64,000 bases of DNA, from contig NC_083869.1 in NCBI RefSeq assembly GCF_032452875.1, positions 73,092,501 through 73,156,500 on the forward strand, written 5' to 3'. Source of the stretch: Bos javanicus. Lineage: Eukaryota > Chordata > Mammalia > Artiodactyla > Bovidae. Of this stretch, positions 10,167-21,243 are shown piece by piece. The position numbers and the translations under genes were made by a program. Position 1 is the stretch's first letter; every line of letters begins with the position of its first letter. The notes beneath the pieces are model-generated. The model saw only the letters and a program-made list of their open reading frames with translations, searched no databases and was not told where the DNA came from.

Positions 10167-11449
10167 TATGACATAATATGTCCCAAATAATAACAGAAAC
10201 TAGTGAAATAATATGCAGACATTTTATTTTTTTTATTCCTTCAACTTTTGTTCTGTATTGGGTAGAATTCTAGCCTGGGAGAAGACAAAGATAAAGGAAA
10301 TGAAGCCCTTGATGAGCTCAGAAGCTAATGTGGAAGATGAAATTTATTAGATAATCATAATCTAGATGCAGACATTTTAAGTGGTGTTTGAGGTTATAAT
10401 AGAAAATATTATAAATATTTAATAAAATCAAAAAACAACTTTATAAAGCATACAATCTCATTAAAATAATTAACTATAGAAGGAAGATTCAATGGCTATA
10501 AAAATTTATCTTAAGAATAAGTGATTAAAAATGTCTAAGAGACATATTTTCAAGCTATAATTAGTGCAACTAGAAATGGGGCAAGAATCAATGAATATCA
10601 GGTGTACAGGAAAACATCTATACAAGGGTCTGTTTCTGGACTAGTACTTTAGAATATGGCTTTTCAAATGTTTCAAAGTGTCATTTAAACCAGTGAGACT
10701 AAGAGATAAACCAGGTGTCAACTAGTAGGTTAACTATTTAGAAAAATAAATAAACTTAGACTGTTAGATCACATCACAAATTTCCAGTGCAATGTATGAA
10801 AGTATAAATCCCACTGGTAAGGCTAGGGAAAAAAAGAAATAAATATATTTTATGCAGTAATAAGCCAAAGTATCACTAAATGACATTATTATTTCCAGAA
10901 GACTTCCAAGTGCACTGCAATGTAAAAATTTAGAAACATGAAATTTAGGAAACCACTAAGTTGATTTTGGGGTAGGCAGGCATTCTAAACATAAAAGAAA
11001 ACTTATTTTAGAAAACTGAAAAGGTTTGATAATATATACTGAAATTCAATATCTACACTGAAAAAAAACCCATGATATATATCTCATACATAAATCTAAT
11101 TATCACAAAATAAATATAATTGTCACATAAATACATATATCACAAAAAATATATATTCTTCATATAGGGTAAACTGTTACAATCAGTAAGATAGAACCAT
11201 CCCAGTAAAAAAGTGTGTGAAGAACATGAACATAACTGATGGAGAAATTTAAAAGATCAATAAATATATTTTTAAATATTCAGCCACATTAGCAATGATA
11301 TAAATGCTAGTTTAAGATTAAATCCTGTTTCACTAATGAGGCAAAAAGCAACAATATCCAATATAAGAGACAGTAAAACATACCCTACTGGCTACCTTGT
11401 AAATTGGTACATTCAGCTGAGAAGTCAATTTGGCAAGATGTAGCAAAAG
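10167..11449. other. AT-rich intron, decayed repeats
   Basis: Very AT-rich. A stretch at about 10240-10335 resembles the same ancient repeat as 4985-5160. Otherwise nothing is identifiable and no coding potential is seen. Confidence 0.4.
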
Positions 11450-11800
11450 CCTTACTTAACTCCTTTGAACCAGTAAGTGTATCTCTGATTTATATTTATC
11501 TAAAATAATAATCAACATTTCACACAAAGACAACTGAAAACTAAGTATTCATACCATGAGACTAGTCAAAGTTAATAGAACTCTGAAATACTATGCAACC
11601 ATTACAAAAATGTAATCTCAGAGCATTTTTATTAACACGAGACAAGCTCATAAATATAGTAAACAAAGAAAACAGGGCATATATCTGCAGTACTGTAGTA
11701 ATTTTAATTTTACATATGCGAATATGTAGAAATATGGTTAGCAACGGCTCTCAGGTGAAACTAGAGATTTCAATTTAATTTTTAACTTACTTCCTTTTAA
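11450..11800 (+). mobile_element. Old L1 (L1M-type) fragment
   Basis: ACTCTGAAATACTATGCAACC and the following ...ATTACAAAAATG resemble the plus-strand end of L1 ORF2 (the YYAAI motif region) with its 3' UTR. It is diverged. Confidence 0.5.
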
Positions 11801-11839
11801 ATGATCCAAGTTTCCTATAATGAACATGTATTATTTTCT

Positions 11840-12035
11840 TGTTTTAAAATTTTCATTGGAGTATAGTTGATTTACGCCATTGTGTTAGTTTCCAGCGTAT
11901 AGCAAAGTGAATCAGTTATACATATACGTATATCCACTTTTTTTCTTTTAAGATTCCTTTCGCATATAAGCCATTATAGAACAGTGAATAGAGTTCCCTG
12001 TGCTATATAGCAGGCCTATTTGATGACATGTATTA
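11840..12035 (-). mobile_element. Artiodactyl L1 3' UTR fragment
   Basis: ATTGGAGTATAGTTGATTTAC, GTTTCCAGCGTATAGCAAAGTG and GAGTTCCCTGTGCTATATAG are the reverse complement of the L1 3' UTR. The plus-strand T-rich start at 11835 is its A-tail. Confidence 0.85.
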
Positions 12036-13159
12036 TTTTCAATAATCGGGAACATATAACTAAAAAAGAAGATCTAAAGTAAATACACCAAATTAACCCC
12101 TGGGCAGCTCTTTTTGCCTCTCTTTCAACTTATCTATATTGAGCAAAGGATAACTCCTTTTTAAAAGAGGTAGTGTTGACTGTCAAACATTGCCCAAAGG
12201 TGACTGATTAAAGAAAGGAGGGAAGGAGTTGAGGGAAGGTACAGGAGACAGTAAAGGCCTTACAGATACGGTGGGAAGCAGTGGGAGAGGTGGGCGCACT
12301 AGACCAGCAGCAGGTCCAGCAGGGCCTCAGACCCCACGACCGGCCAGGAACAAGAACCACCCCAGACCCCAGCGCTCTGTAAACATCACCCAGCTTCTTC
12401 ATGCGACACTTAGGCAAGAGAGCAGAGGCCCAGGGGAGGACAGCTGCTGCTTGAAGGTACCTAAGTTGGTAGCATCTGACCTTCCATGAAAGAGAAAGGA
12501 AAATGGCCAAAGCCATTCCACAAACAAGCACAGACACACAGAGGTATTCTTACACCAGCCAAGACACCTGCCATCAGGGGTCACCGGCCTCAGCAGATGG
12601 AACATAGATCTCAGGGCCTGAGCCAGGTGCCCGAGAGCTGCCTAAGCCTGGCCTGGGGACCCACTGAGGCCGCTGAGCCACTCACAAGGATAAGCATGCC
12701 CATCCCCTGGCCACATCCAGAGGCAGACACAGAGCCATCTGCTAATTCTGAGCTCGTTCCTGGCCCAGAAGCGGGCAGGTTGAGCTGTCAGAGGTAAGCC
12801 TGATGGCAGGCTGAACTTCCATCCCACCCCCACCCCATCTGGACTTCCGTTCCCCAAATCAGGGAATCAAAGTTCTACAGAAAGGAAGCTGCCCATGTAA
12901 GATAAATTGTAACCACACTGCTGCCCCCGCCACCACCTCCCTCCAGAAAGCACTGCATCCCCCAGCTCCTTGGCTCTTCCCACTCGAAATGGAAGGGCAA
13001 TGATTCCACAGGATGCCAGGGCCTCTGAGGTGATCCAGGGAGGAAGGACAATCAACACAGACACATAACCACACAAAAACCACAGAAAGGTCATTGGTTA
13101 GGCCACTGGTCCATGTGTCCTGATAAAGAACATCAGAAATGGAAACTGTACTTCACACA
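12036..13159. other. Unique, moderately GC-rich intron
   Basis: No transposable element is recognised in most of this 1.1 kb. Several open frames occur on both strands, but none has a conserved domain that I recognise, and splice sites are not evident. Relative lack of repeats so near exon 2 could reflect regulatory DNA, which I cannot show from sequence alone. Confidence 0.4.
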
Positions 13160-13305
13160 CCTTAACTCTCTCAAACGTCACAAAATAACACTTCTCATTT
13201 TGCACGTGAACACACTGAGGCTCCAAGGGGAAGTCAAAGAGCTGGGAAGGGCTGGGATCGTAATGCAAAGTTCAAACCCCGTGCCATTTCTGCCAGGACA
13301 CGGTA
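13160..13305 (-). mobile_element. MIR SINE fragment
   Basis: ACACACTGAGGCTCCAAGG, AGTCAAAGAGCTGGG and ATGCAAAGTTCAAACCCCG follow the reverse MIR core pattern. A weaker MIR-like stretch occurs at about 13590-13650. Confidence 0.6.
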
Positions 13306-13792
13306 AGCACGCTCGTCCCCATCGCTACAAAGGGCTACTGCCTGGCACATGTGGAATCCAGCCTTGAGGATGGGCCTTCCCATCACTGATAGGTGCAGTT
13401 CCAGATAGGGCAGCTGACCCCGTACACCAAAGGTGCTCAATCTATGTCCAGGAAAGGGCACCAGGTGTGGCCCCAGCAAATAGCAAGTATAACTATGGCC
13501 GCCATTCACCGAGCATCATCTGCTCCCTGGAGGGCCCACATGGAATGTGAAACACTGTTTGGCCTGAGTGAGACACAGCTGATGTGTCCACTTTGGGGGA
13601 AGAAAACACTGAGGCTGGGAAGTCTCACAGCTAGGAAACAGATGCCATCTGACAGCAGAAACCCTTCCCAAACCCCATCTCTCCCACCATGATGAGGCAA
13701 CAGGCCCAAATGAGTCATTCAGGTCAACTCCCCACTGCTGGGTGGCACCCTCAGCCCCCAGGCTCCACCCTGGCCCGATGCTCCAGCACTAC

Positions 13793-13944
13793 CTTGGTTG
13801 AGGTAGGTCAAAGTCTCTTCATGCAACTTCACAGCTGGGGATGTGGCGGCACACAGCACATACTGCAGGGGCGGCAGGCGGGCCTCGTTCTCAGGGGACA
13901 GTTGGGGCTCCTCCTGCTTGAAGATGGGCAGAGCGAGGACGTCG
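13793..13944 (-). CDS. TFCP2L1: TFCP2L1 coding exon 2 (partial gene)
   Basis: This 152-base exon encodes residues 21-71 of a grainyhead/CP2-family transcription factor. It begins with the last base of the Arg21 codon and reads DVLALPIFKQEEPQ, then ..RLPPLQYVLCAATSP.. and ..HEETLTYLNQ. The wording EEPQLSPENEARLPP separates TFCP2L1 from the paralogues TFCP2 and UBP1. On the minus strand the acceptor is TTGCAG|CGACGTCC and the donor is CCAAG|GTAGTG. Exon 1 ends with CG and exon 2 begins with C, so the frame joins correctly as Arg. The exon lies at the start of the CP2 DNA-binding domain; the protein is a nuclear regulator of pluripotency and of kidney and secretory-duct epithelium. Later exons are not in this window and should lie left of base 1. 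Confidence 0.96.
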
Positions 13945-16900
13945 CTGCAACACACAGGAGGGAGGGGTCAGGAGCAGGGCCCGCGGAGCCAACGTGCAAA
14001 GGCAGGACTAAGTGGCCAACCTTGGGCAGCATCAAGGGCAACACAGCCCAGCCTAGCGCAGCTAGCAGGTTCAGCTCCCTACACGACATCACAAATACTC
14101 TAAAATGCTTCCCAATGGAGGAGACCAATCCTGGATGATTCTACTTTCACTCCATGACCTTTGAGAGATTTATTCAGATGTCTCATGGTTTCCATCCACA
14201 AGTGTCTGGCTTTTATAACAAGAACTCGAACAAAATATTTTGTTTTTTAAATAAACTCTTCTAGCTATTGGTCACATCTCAGACCAAGACAATCCTGTCC
14301 TCTAGGATCTGTAAACCATGCAAATACAGAAACTGTCTACTTCACTCATAAAAACTGAGACATACTTCCACACTTCTAAAAAGAAAGGACAGCTGGCCCA
14401 TAAACCCTATTTTAAGGGTCATGTTAATATCTCTTAACTGCAAAACAAGAACAACCATGGTTTCAATTCAGTTTTCTCACCCAAACGGAATATACTGAGA
14501 TGCTCAAAGATTCTTTTCCTCCACCTCTAAACAAAAATTCCCATCAGATCCAAAAAATCAGCTTCACATCAGCCTAGGACTGGAGAACTTATTTCTAGAT
14601 GTGCTTTTTTAAGTGCATCCCCAAGGAAAAACAAAATCTTTGAGAACATGAATGACTTGCATGCAAGAGGGACTTGGTTAAGCTCTCTGGATTATGAAGA
14701 GATTACAGCATGGACACTGGCGCCAAAAAAGGGTCCTGTGCCCTTATCTCCATAAGCCTCCACCCTCCGAGTGTCCCGGGTGCTGAATCAGATTCACTGA
14801 CCTCACTTCACTATGTAAACAGCAGAGTCACTGATACAATCTATTCCTCATACAACACCACACACAAGTATCTAAAACACAAGCCGGGCACATACCCCAG
14901 CATGTCAGACCAATTTTCAGAAGGAAAAGTCCAGCTGTGGCTCACCTAGGAACCTTCTGTATGAAGGGCCGCCCCTGCCACCACCCACTGCCCTGGGTCC
15001 CCCACCTCATGCCTTCCCTTGTCCAGATTGGGGCACATGCCCAGTCTAAGTGGTTATCCAGGAACGGGGGGAGAAGCAAAAAGATGATTCCCGGGGGATT
15101 GCATAATTTCATGTTTGCCCAGACCATGTTAAGTTAATAATCCATGGGCTGCTGCCTTTAAATTAAAAAAAAAAAAAAAAAGGTGGGAGTAGCCAGGGTT
15201 GGGGGAAGAGCCATCACTCAACAGTAACTTATTTCAATCCTGGTATCCTTATCTGCTGAGGAATAAAAGTCACCAGAACATCAAAACAGAAGTAGGGAAG
15301 AAGGGAGTACAGACCAGTACCCCAGGAAGGTCACACAACTTGAAGAAATGCTGCACAGTGATGAGATGACCAAAATTAAATGCACAAACCAAGCAAAAGA
15401 ACAAGATCTTCTTCACTCTAAGGGGACCAGGGGCATGTTCATGGACCCTCCCCATGGCATCCATCAAGGTCAACCTCTCCAAGTGTGAAAGCCCTGGCTT
15501 CCAAGAAGTAACATAAAAAAAGAGAGTGTGGACCAAATGAGTCTTTATCCACGGTCCCCATATGACCCCAGAAACCCATTTGGCCTTATAGCACCTTTTA
15601 CCCCAATTCCCAACCACCTCACCAGGATGAATGCAATACCAAACTCTTACAGTAAGGGCACCTCTAGTTCAAGAGGAGAATTATTCCCTAAAGGGATGAC
15701 ATTTTCGGTGTCCAGGAAGTTTTACATACATTCACTTCTTCACTCAGGGTCACCTTCAAAGTCATTTATAAGGTATGGCAACAAACTGAATGGCTACAAA
15801 CTAAAATTGAGGCAAAATTACAACTAAAATTGCATCCTGCGATACAATAAAAATGTATTCCATTGTAGCATTTCGGGTAAGTGAATGGACACAATCTTCT
15901 ACCAGAGATTAACATCTGCCCAGTGGGGAATTCCCTGGAGGTACAGTGGTTAAGACTCCTGGCTTCCACTGCAGGGGACTCGAGTTCAATTCCTGGTCAG
16001 TGAACTAAAATTCCATATACCACACAATGCAGAAAAAAAAAAAAAAAAATCTGCCTGGTGGGCTTAACACCTTCCAGAGGAGCCTGCCTCTGGTGGATCA
16101 CCATGGTCTGCTGTGAGACATAAGTCCTTAATTAAAACCCTAGGCTTATGCCATCTCCTACCTCTCTTGCCCATGAATAAAACACAGCAGACATATCTCT
16201 TATTCCCAACCATTCCTTTGCCTGCTGGAATTGGGCTGTCTTCAGAGAAGACTACTAGACAAATATCTATCAAAGTTAGGATTTCCACACCACCTGTACT
16301 GTTAAATCTGAGTTGGAACTTTTGGGGGTCAAAAATAAAATAAAGCAGGAAGGATAGCTCTCTCTGTGGGGTGGTCTGGCCCATGGTTCACTTTCTCTGA
16401 GCTCACATCAAATGCCCTTTGGGTTAAATTAGGCACATTTCATAAACTGTGACTAGGATGGAAATAAAGACAGGCTAAAGCTGGTTCAGGCGAGTTCAGA
16501 AAGTGAAATGACTGCCCATTAGTACCCAGCCAGCTGCACAACAGGGAAAAACAATCCTCCAGGAACTGAAGCTAACGGGGGTGCCACTTCCTTCAAGGGG
16601 ACGGGAGAGAGAACTTTGCAAAACAGGCAGGACTTACTTTTCCCTCTGAAGAGCACTAGTCAAATCCCTGCAGAAGAAGAAAGATTTCCATCAAGGGCAA
16701 TCAACGTGCGGGCCTCGGACCCACATACCAAGACCACCTAGTGGGAGAGGGCACCCGGTCCCTCCCGAGCCCCCGCCCGCCCCCGCTGCAGGTCCGCTAG
16801 GCGGAGCGCAGGGCCGCGCTAGCAGCTCGCTCGCTCCTCGGGCGGACCAAGGACACTGGAGAGGACGCGAGGCTCGGAGAGGGACCCGGGCGGACAGGGG

Positions 16901-17304
16901 CAAAGAGCAGGGGACTAGACTTCCCGGGACAGCTCCAGACCGACGGCAGGAACTTTCCTCTTCGTCGCGAGCGGGGAGAGGAGAGACGCAGAGGTGGAAA
17001 GACCCCGGGGATATTACGACCCAGAGATGTGCGCTCCGTGCCCGCCCGGGGTCGTCGGGGAAGTAGCCCCGCGAGCACTAGGCTCTGCAAACCCGCCTCC
17101 CGCGCGGGCCCGCAACTCCGAGCGTCGGGTCTCGCCAGGGCCGGTCTGTCTGTCCCAGGCGGGAGTCTGGGCAGATCTCCCTCAGTCCCCAAAGGGCACA
17201 GAGTAAGGAGGCGGCGAGGGCGCTCAGGATCCCCGGCCGCTCCTTTCCCGGCCCACGGACGTCAGACGGCGCCCCGCCCGCGGACCCCGGCCCGAGCCCC
17301 TTAC
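13945..17304 (-). other. TFCP2L1: TFCP2L1 intron 1
   Basis: A 3,360-base GT-AG intron between coding exons 1 and 2. It holds one CHR SINE (15928-16048), an A-run at about 15163-15181, and otherwise unique DNA. The part above 16690 belongs to the CpG island. Compared with the rest of the window it is strikingly poor in BovB and L1. Confidence 0.85.
15928..16048 (+). mobile_element. CHR-type SINE
   Basis: Head GGAATTCCCTGGAGGTACAG, tRNA-like B-box region GAGTTCAATTCCTGGTCAG and an A17 tail. Flanking repeats of about 14 bases (ATCTGCCCAGTGGG at 15914-15927 and ATCTGCCTGGTGGG at 16049-16062, two mismatches) fix the ends. It is antisense to TFCP2L1 inside intron 1. Confidence 0.88.
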
Positions 17305-17366
17305 CGCAGGTAGCTGCCGGGATTGTGCTGGTTGTAGTGCTCGGGCTGCGTGTGCCAGAACAGCAT
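17305..17366 (-). CDS. TFCP2L1: TFCP2L1 coding exon 1 (start codon)
   Basis: The minus-strand ATG at 17366-17364 opens a 62-base coding segment of 20 codons plus two bases, reading MLFWHTQPEHYNQHN and ending ..SYL-(R). The donor is CTGCG|GTAAGG, a strong consensus site, and the split Arg codon is completed by exon 2 at 13944. The N-terminus MLFWHTQPEH is specific to TFCP2L1; the paralogues TFCP2 and UBP1 start differently. From memory, unverified, residue 16 (Pro here) is Ser in human. The context around the ATG (CCAGCCATGC) is a fair Kozak match. The 5' UTR lies upstream, within the CpG island. Confidence 0.95.
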
Positions 17367-17560
17367 GGCTGGGGCTCCGAGCCCGGCCCGACCCAGGCGC
17401 GCGGCGGACGGGACGCGAGGCGACCCAACCTCTAGGTCACCTGCCAGCAGCGATCCTTAGAGCGGTGGCCGCCCGCCCTGCGCATTTATGGACGGCTCGG
17501 GGGGCGGGGCCTCGTCCGGGCCCGCCCCCAGGCCGCGCGGCCGCCTCACCTGGTGACCCG
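17367..17560 (-). promoter_or_regulatory. TFCP2L1: TFCP2L1 5' UTR and core promoter
   Basis: On the minus strand, a GC box (GGCCCCGCCCC; plus GGGGCGGGGC at 17501-17510) is followed by a TATA-like CATAAATG at 17490-17483. A start site 25-30 bases downstream would fall near 17455-17460, giving a 5' UTR of roughly 90 bases before the ATG at 17366. An E-box CACCTG lies near 17546. The start site is inferred from the TATA position; no transcript data are available here. Confidence 0.6.
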
Positions 17561-17971
17561 CACAAGCGCGCCCTTCCCGGGAGCGAGCGCGCCTCCAGGG
17601 CGGCGACCGCGAGCGTGCAGCGCGGCTGCGGGCGGGGATCTGGTCCGGCACTGCCCGTATCCCGCCCTCGAGGGTGGGGCCCAGGTAACCGTCCCCGCAG
17701 CCCTGGTGTCTTCCCTCTCCCAGAGCCTCACCGTGGGTGGGGTGAGGAGGCTGTGAGCTTGGATGTCTGAGACCCCGACCCCGACATGCTGTCCCCTTAG
17801 CTTGGTCTCGCTTTTTCACAACACTCTCAGAAATCGTGTTTTGTTTTAATCTACACTTGAGTATTGATCTCTTTCCCAGTATAGTATAATCTCCAAGAGG
17901 ACAAGGTTTGGACTCTCTAGCTCACTCTGTTATCCCTACCTCCTGGAAAAGTGCTTGGGACATGGTGCTGC

Positions 17972-18181
17972 TGTACTGTGCATAGTCGCTCAGTCATGTC
18001 CCACTCTGCGACCCCATGGACTGTAGCCCGCCAGGCTCCTCTGTCCATTGGATTCTCCAGGCAAGAATACTGGAGTGGGTTGTTATGCTGTCCTCCAGGG
18101 GATCTTCCCAACCCAGGGATCTAACCCAGGTCTCCCCTGTTGCAGGGGGATTCTTTATCATATGAGCCACCAGGGAAGCCC
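17972..18181 (-). mobile_element. Bov-tA SINE
   Basis: Reverse orientation with a short CTGCTGT tail-like start, BovB-like terminus (GTCATGTCCCACTCTGCGACC), core and tRNA-like head (GAGCCACCAGGGAAGCCC). Full length, and the closest young repeat upstream of the TFCP2L1 promoter. Confidence 0.9.
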
Positions 18182-18772
18182 GGGACATAGTGAGTGCTCC
18201 ATAAATATTTGCTGAGTAAATACGAAAAAGGAATACCTCAAGTCAGTAAACAGAGAAAGCTTCTTGGAGGAGGTGACGTTGACCTGAGACCTTCTAAATT
18301 CACAGGAGGCGCTTCTGTGAACATCAAATGATGTCCCTTGGAAACAGGGATCCAGAACTCCAGCTCCCCCAAGCGTGGAGGTGAGTCAGATCCTCCCTCA
18401 GTCTGCTCTCCAGCTCCCCTCCCTCCAACCAAGGTGACAGCTGGCAGGCAACCCCCTCTGGGAAGTTCTTAGTGACCACCACCTCCCCACTGCTCTCCTG
18501 TCAGTCAGATCTCCCTTCAAGGATGAATTTGCTGCACCAGCCACAGGGAAAGCACAGCAGACAGTTCTCAGCACTCTGCCCCTGCCCCCAAGGACTCTGT
18601 TGTAGAGTCGCCTTGCCCAAGGTAGCTCCCCTGTTGGGGTGGCCCCAATGACCAGCCAGACAGAAGTATCAAAGTCTGGCCATCTCCGCTAATGGGCTGT
18701 TGTAGCCTCAGGATTCTGCATGGGGCAACTCAGAACTGTCAGGGGGCTTCCCTCACATACTCCTACTTCCTT
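18182..18772. other. Unique upstream intergenic DNA
   Basis: About 600 bases without a recognised repeat, 0.8-1.4 kb upstream of the inferred TFCP2L1 start. It could contain regulatory sites, but none is identified. Confidence 0.4.
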
Positions 18773-18782
18773 TCCACCCCTT

Positions 18783-19748
18783 CAGTTCAGTTCAGTCACT
18801 CAGTCGTGTCCGACTCTTTGCGATCCCATGAATCGCAGCACGCCAGGCTTTCCTGTCCATCACCAACTCACAGAGTTCACTCAGACTCACGCCCATCGAG
18901 TCGGTGATGCCATCCAGCCATCTCATCCTCTGTCATCCCCTTCTCCTCCTGCCCCCAATCCCTCCCAGCATTAGAGTCTTTTCCAGTGAGACAACTCTTC
19001 GCATGAGGTGGCCAAAGTATTGGAGTTTCAGCCTCAGCATCAGTCCTTCCAATGAACACCCAGGACTGATCTCCTTTAGGATGAATCTCCTTGTAGTCCT
19101 AGGGACTCGCAAGAGTCTTCTCCAGGACCGTAGTTCAAAAGCATCAATTCTTCAGTGCTCAGCTTTCTTCACAGTCCAACTCACATCCACACATGAACAC
19201 TGGAAAAACCATAGCCTTGATTAGACAGACCTTTGTTGGCAAAGTAATATCTCTGCTTTTCAATCTGCTATCTAGGTTAGTCACAACTTTTTTCCAAGGA
19301 GTAAGCATCTTTTAATTTCATGGCTGCAATCACCATCTGCAGTGATTTTGGAGCCCAGAAAAATTGAAGTCTGACACTGTTTCCACTGTTTCCCCATCTA
19401 TTTGCCATGAAGTGATGGGACCAGATGCCATGATCTTCGTTTTCTGAATGCTGAGCTTTAAGCCAACTTTTTCACTCTCCTCTTTCACTTTCATCAAGAG
19501 GCTTTTTAGTTCTTTTTCACTTTCTGCCATAAGGGTGGTGTCATCTGCATATCTGAGATTATTGATATTTCTCCCGGCAGTCTTGATTCCAGCTTGTGCT
19601 TCTTCCAGCCCAGCGTTTCTCATGATGTACTCTGCATATAAGTTAAATAAGCAGGGTGACAATATACAGCCTTGATGTACTCCTTTTCCTATTTGGAACC
19701 AGTCTGTTGTTCCATGTCCAGTTCTAACTGTTGCTTCCTGACCTGCAT
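18783..19748 (-). mobile_element. BovB LINE, 5'-truncated
   Basis: About 970 bases of the BovB 3' end, from the CTGAA-type tail (CAGTTCAGTTCAG on plus) back to the RT segment just upstream of motif B. A perfect 10-bp TSD TCCACCCCTT lies at 18773-18782 and 19749-19758. On the minus strand the RT motif C reads RYADDTTLMAE (about 19560-19530), with both Asp codons kept. Frames 19662-19330 and others are broken by small indels. Confidence 0.93.
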
Positions 19749-19956
19749 TCCACCCCTTACATAGTTGTTAATTTCAAGGAAACTTTCAAATAAGCATCCT
19801 GAACACTAAGCTCTGTCTGAGGTTCCAGGAGAAGCCCAGTATTGATACGGGAGGCACTGTGAGGCGGTATAGAAAGAGCTCTTTCCTGGGTTCCTTCACT
19901 GGGCAAATACCTCCAGAGTACCTGACACGTGCCCCTGGGTGCTAGGTGCAAGTTTA

Positions 19957-20410
19957 CATACTTTTTATTTTTTTAACGGGAGTATAGTTGATTTACAATG
20001 TTGTTAGTTTCAGGCATACAGCAAAGTGAGTCAGTTATACATACATATATCTATGTACCTACTCTTTTTTTAGATTCTTTTCCCATATAGGTCATTTTAG
20101 ACTATTGAGTGGAGTTCCCTGTGCTATACAGTAGCACAGGTCCTTCTTAGTTATCTATTTTATATATAGTAGTGTGTATATGTCAATCCCAATCTCCCAA
20201 TTTTTCCTGCCCCCTGCTTACCCTCTGGTAACCATAAGGTTGTTTTCTATACCTGTGAATCTATTTCTGTTTTGTAAGTTCATTTGTACCATTTTTTTAG
20301 ATTCCACATATAAGCAATATCATATGACATTTGTCTTTCTCTGTCTGACTTACTTTACTCAGTATGACGATCTCTAGGTCCATCCGTGTTGCTGCAAATG
20401 GCATTATTTC
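19957..20410 (-). mobile_element. Artiodactyl L1 3' UTR
   Basis: Long clear match to the reverse L1 3' end: GGAGTATAGTTGATTTACAATG, GCAAAGTGAGTCAGTTATAC, GAGTTCCCTGTGCTATACAG, then the C-terminal ORF2 region (..TGACTTACTTTACTCAGTATG). The A-tail side is at 19957. Confidence 0.9.
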
Positions 20411-20487
20411 ACAAGCTTGCATTCTCACTGGAGAGGCAGGGGAGAGTGGTGGTAGTGAGCAGCAATCACAATGCAGTGTGATCAAGA

Positions 20488-20560
20488 ACATAGTGGGAGG
20501 CTACACTCCTTGGGGTTGCAAAGAATCGAACAGGACTGGGTAATTAACACACACACAGGT
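20488..20560 (+). mobile_element. Bov-A SINE 3' fragment
   Basis: GGAGGCTACACTCCTTGGGGTTGC, AAAGAATCGAACAGGACTGG and a CACACACA tail match the 3' end of Bov-A. The 5' part is missing. Confidence 0.75.
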
Positions 20561-21179
20561 GGGCCTTGCTCTCCACCAGGGCAGACTGACTCTACCCCGG
20601 GTGGTCCAGAGCTCCTGAAGAGTGGGAGTGAATACCAGGGAGGATTTTGGAGCTCAGGGAAAGTCTCCCAGGTAAAGTGATGTCTCCTCATGGATGGGTT
20701 TGGGGAAGTTAGGCCCATCTGTGAAATCGGGGCTGGAGGAGAGTCTCCAGCTGAGCACACAGCCTGTGCAAAAGCCTGGAGAAAGATCTCCTGGAAGGAG
20801 ATCACGATGGCTCAGACCTGACTTTCCCACCTGGCTTTGTCAGGATGTGTGGCCATGGGTGGGGTAAACAGATCCATGCTTCCTCTCACATCGAAATGGT
20901 CCTAGGACTTGCTTTGATCACAGAACATAGGTTTTCCAGGACCAGGCACCACTGGACTGACAGGGAATTCCCAGATTTTGATTCTCTTGAGAGTAGGATT
21001 GGCAGTGCCTTGAAGACTACATCAGAGCTGTGTTAAGTAGGATGCGCAGCCCTGCCTGTGGGTTGTCGGTGTTGCAGGGCTCCATTAGGCCCAGCCTGGA
21101 CCCGGGGGCTCCAAGACTAGTGGGTAGAAGACAGATGTGCAGGTGATGGCCTATTGGTCCCTCTTTTCATTTTGTAAAC

Positions 21180-21243
21180 ATCCACAATTCACTAATGATG
21201 GACTATTGACTTTCACTGTGTGCCATGCCAGGCGCCATTCCCT
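21180..21243 (-). mobile_element. MIR SINE, left part split by BovB
   Basis: GACTTTCACTGTGTGCCATGCCAGGCGCC is the reverse MIR 3' region. The rest of the MIR resumes at about 22733-22830 (TCACAGATGAGGAAACTGAGG..), beyond the BovB. Confidence 0.65.

Larger units (their letters stand above)
16690..17760. promoter_or_regulatory. TFCP2L1: CpG island over TFCP2L1 5' end
   Basis: About 1 kb with strongly raised G+C and frequent CpG, in clear contrast to the AT-rich flanks. It covers exon 1, the 5' part of intron 1 and the proximal promoter. No transposon lies inside it. The many long open frames on both strands here are a by-product of low stop-codon density in GC-rich DNA. Confidence 0.88.

Noticed and set aside
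12229..12797. Open frames in the unique intron segment as an additional TFCP2L1 exon
   Set aside because: No match to expected downstream TFCP2L1 residues (the segment after ..LTYLNQ) on the minus strand and no paired splice sites seen.
13829..14138. ORFs in other frames over TFCP2L1 exon 2 and its flanks
   Set aside because: They overlap the true exon in wrong frames and lack homology; they are shadows of the exon.
16691..17819. Many ORFs over 60 codons on both strands near the CpG island
   Set aside because: GC-rich DNA lacks stop codons. Apart from TFCP2L1 exon 1, none has a recognised domain or splice context.
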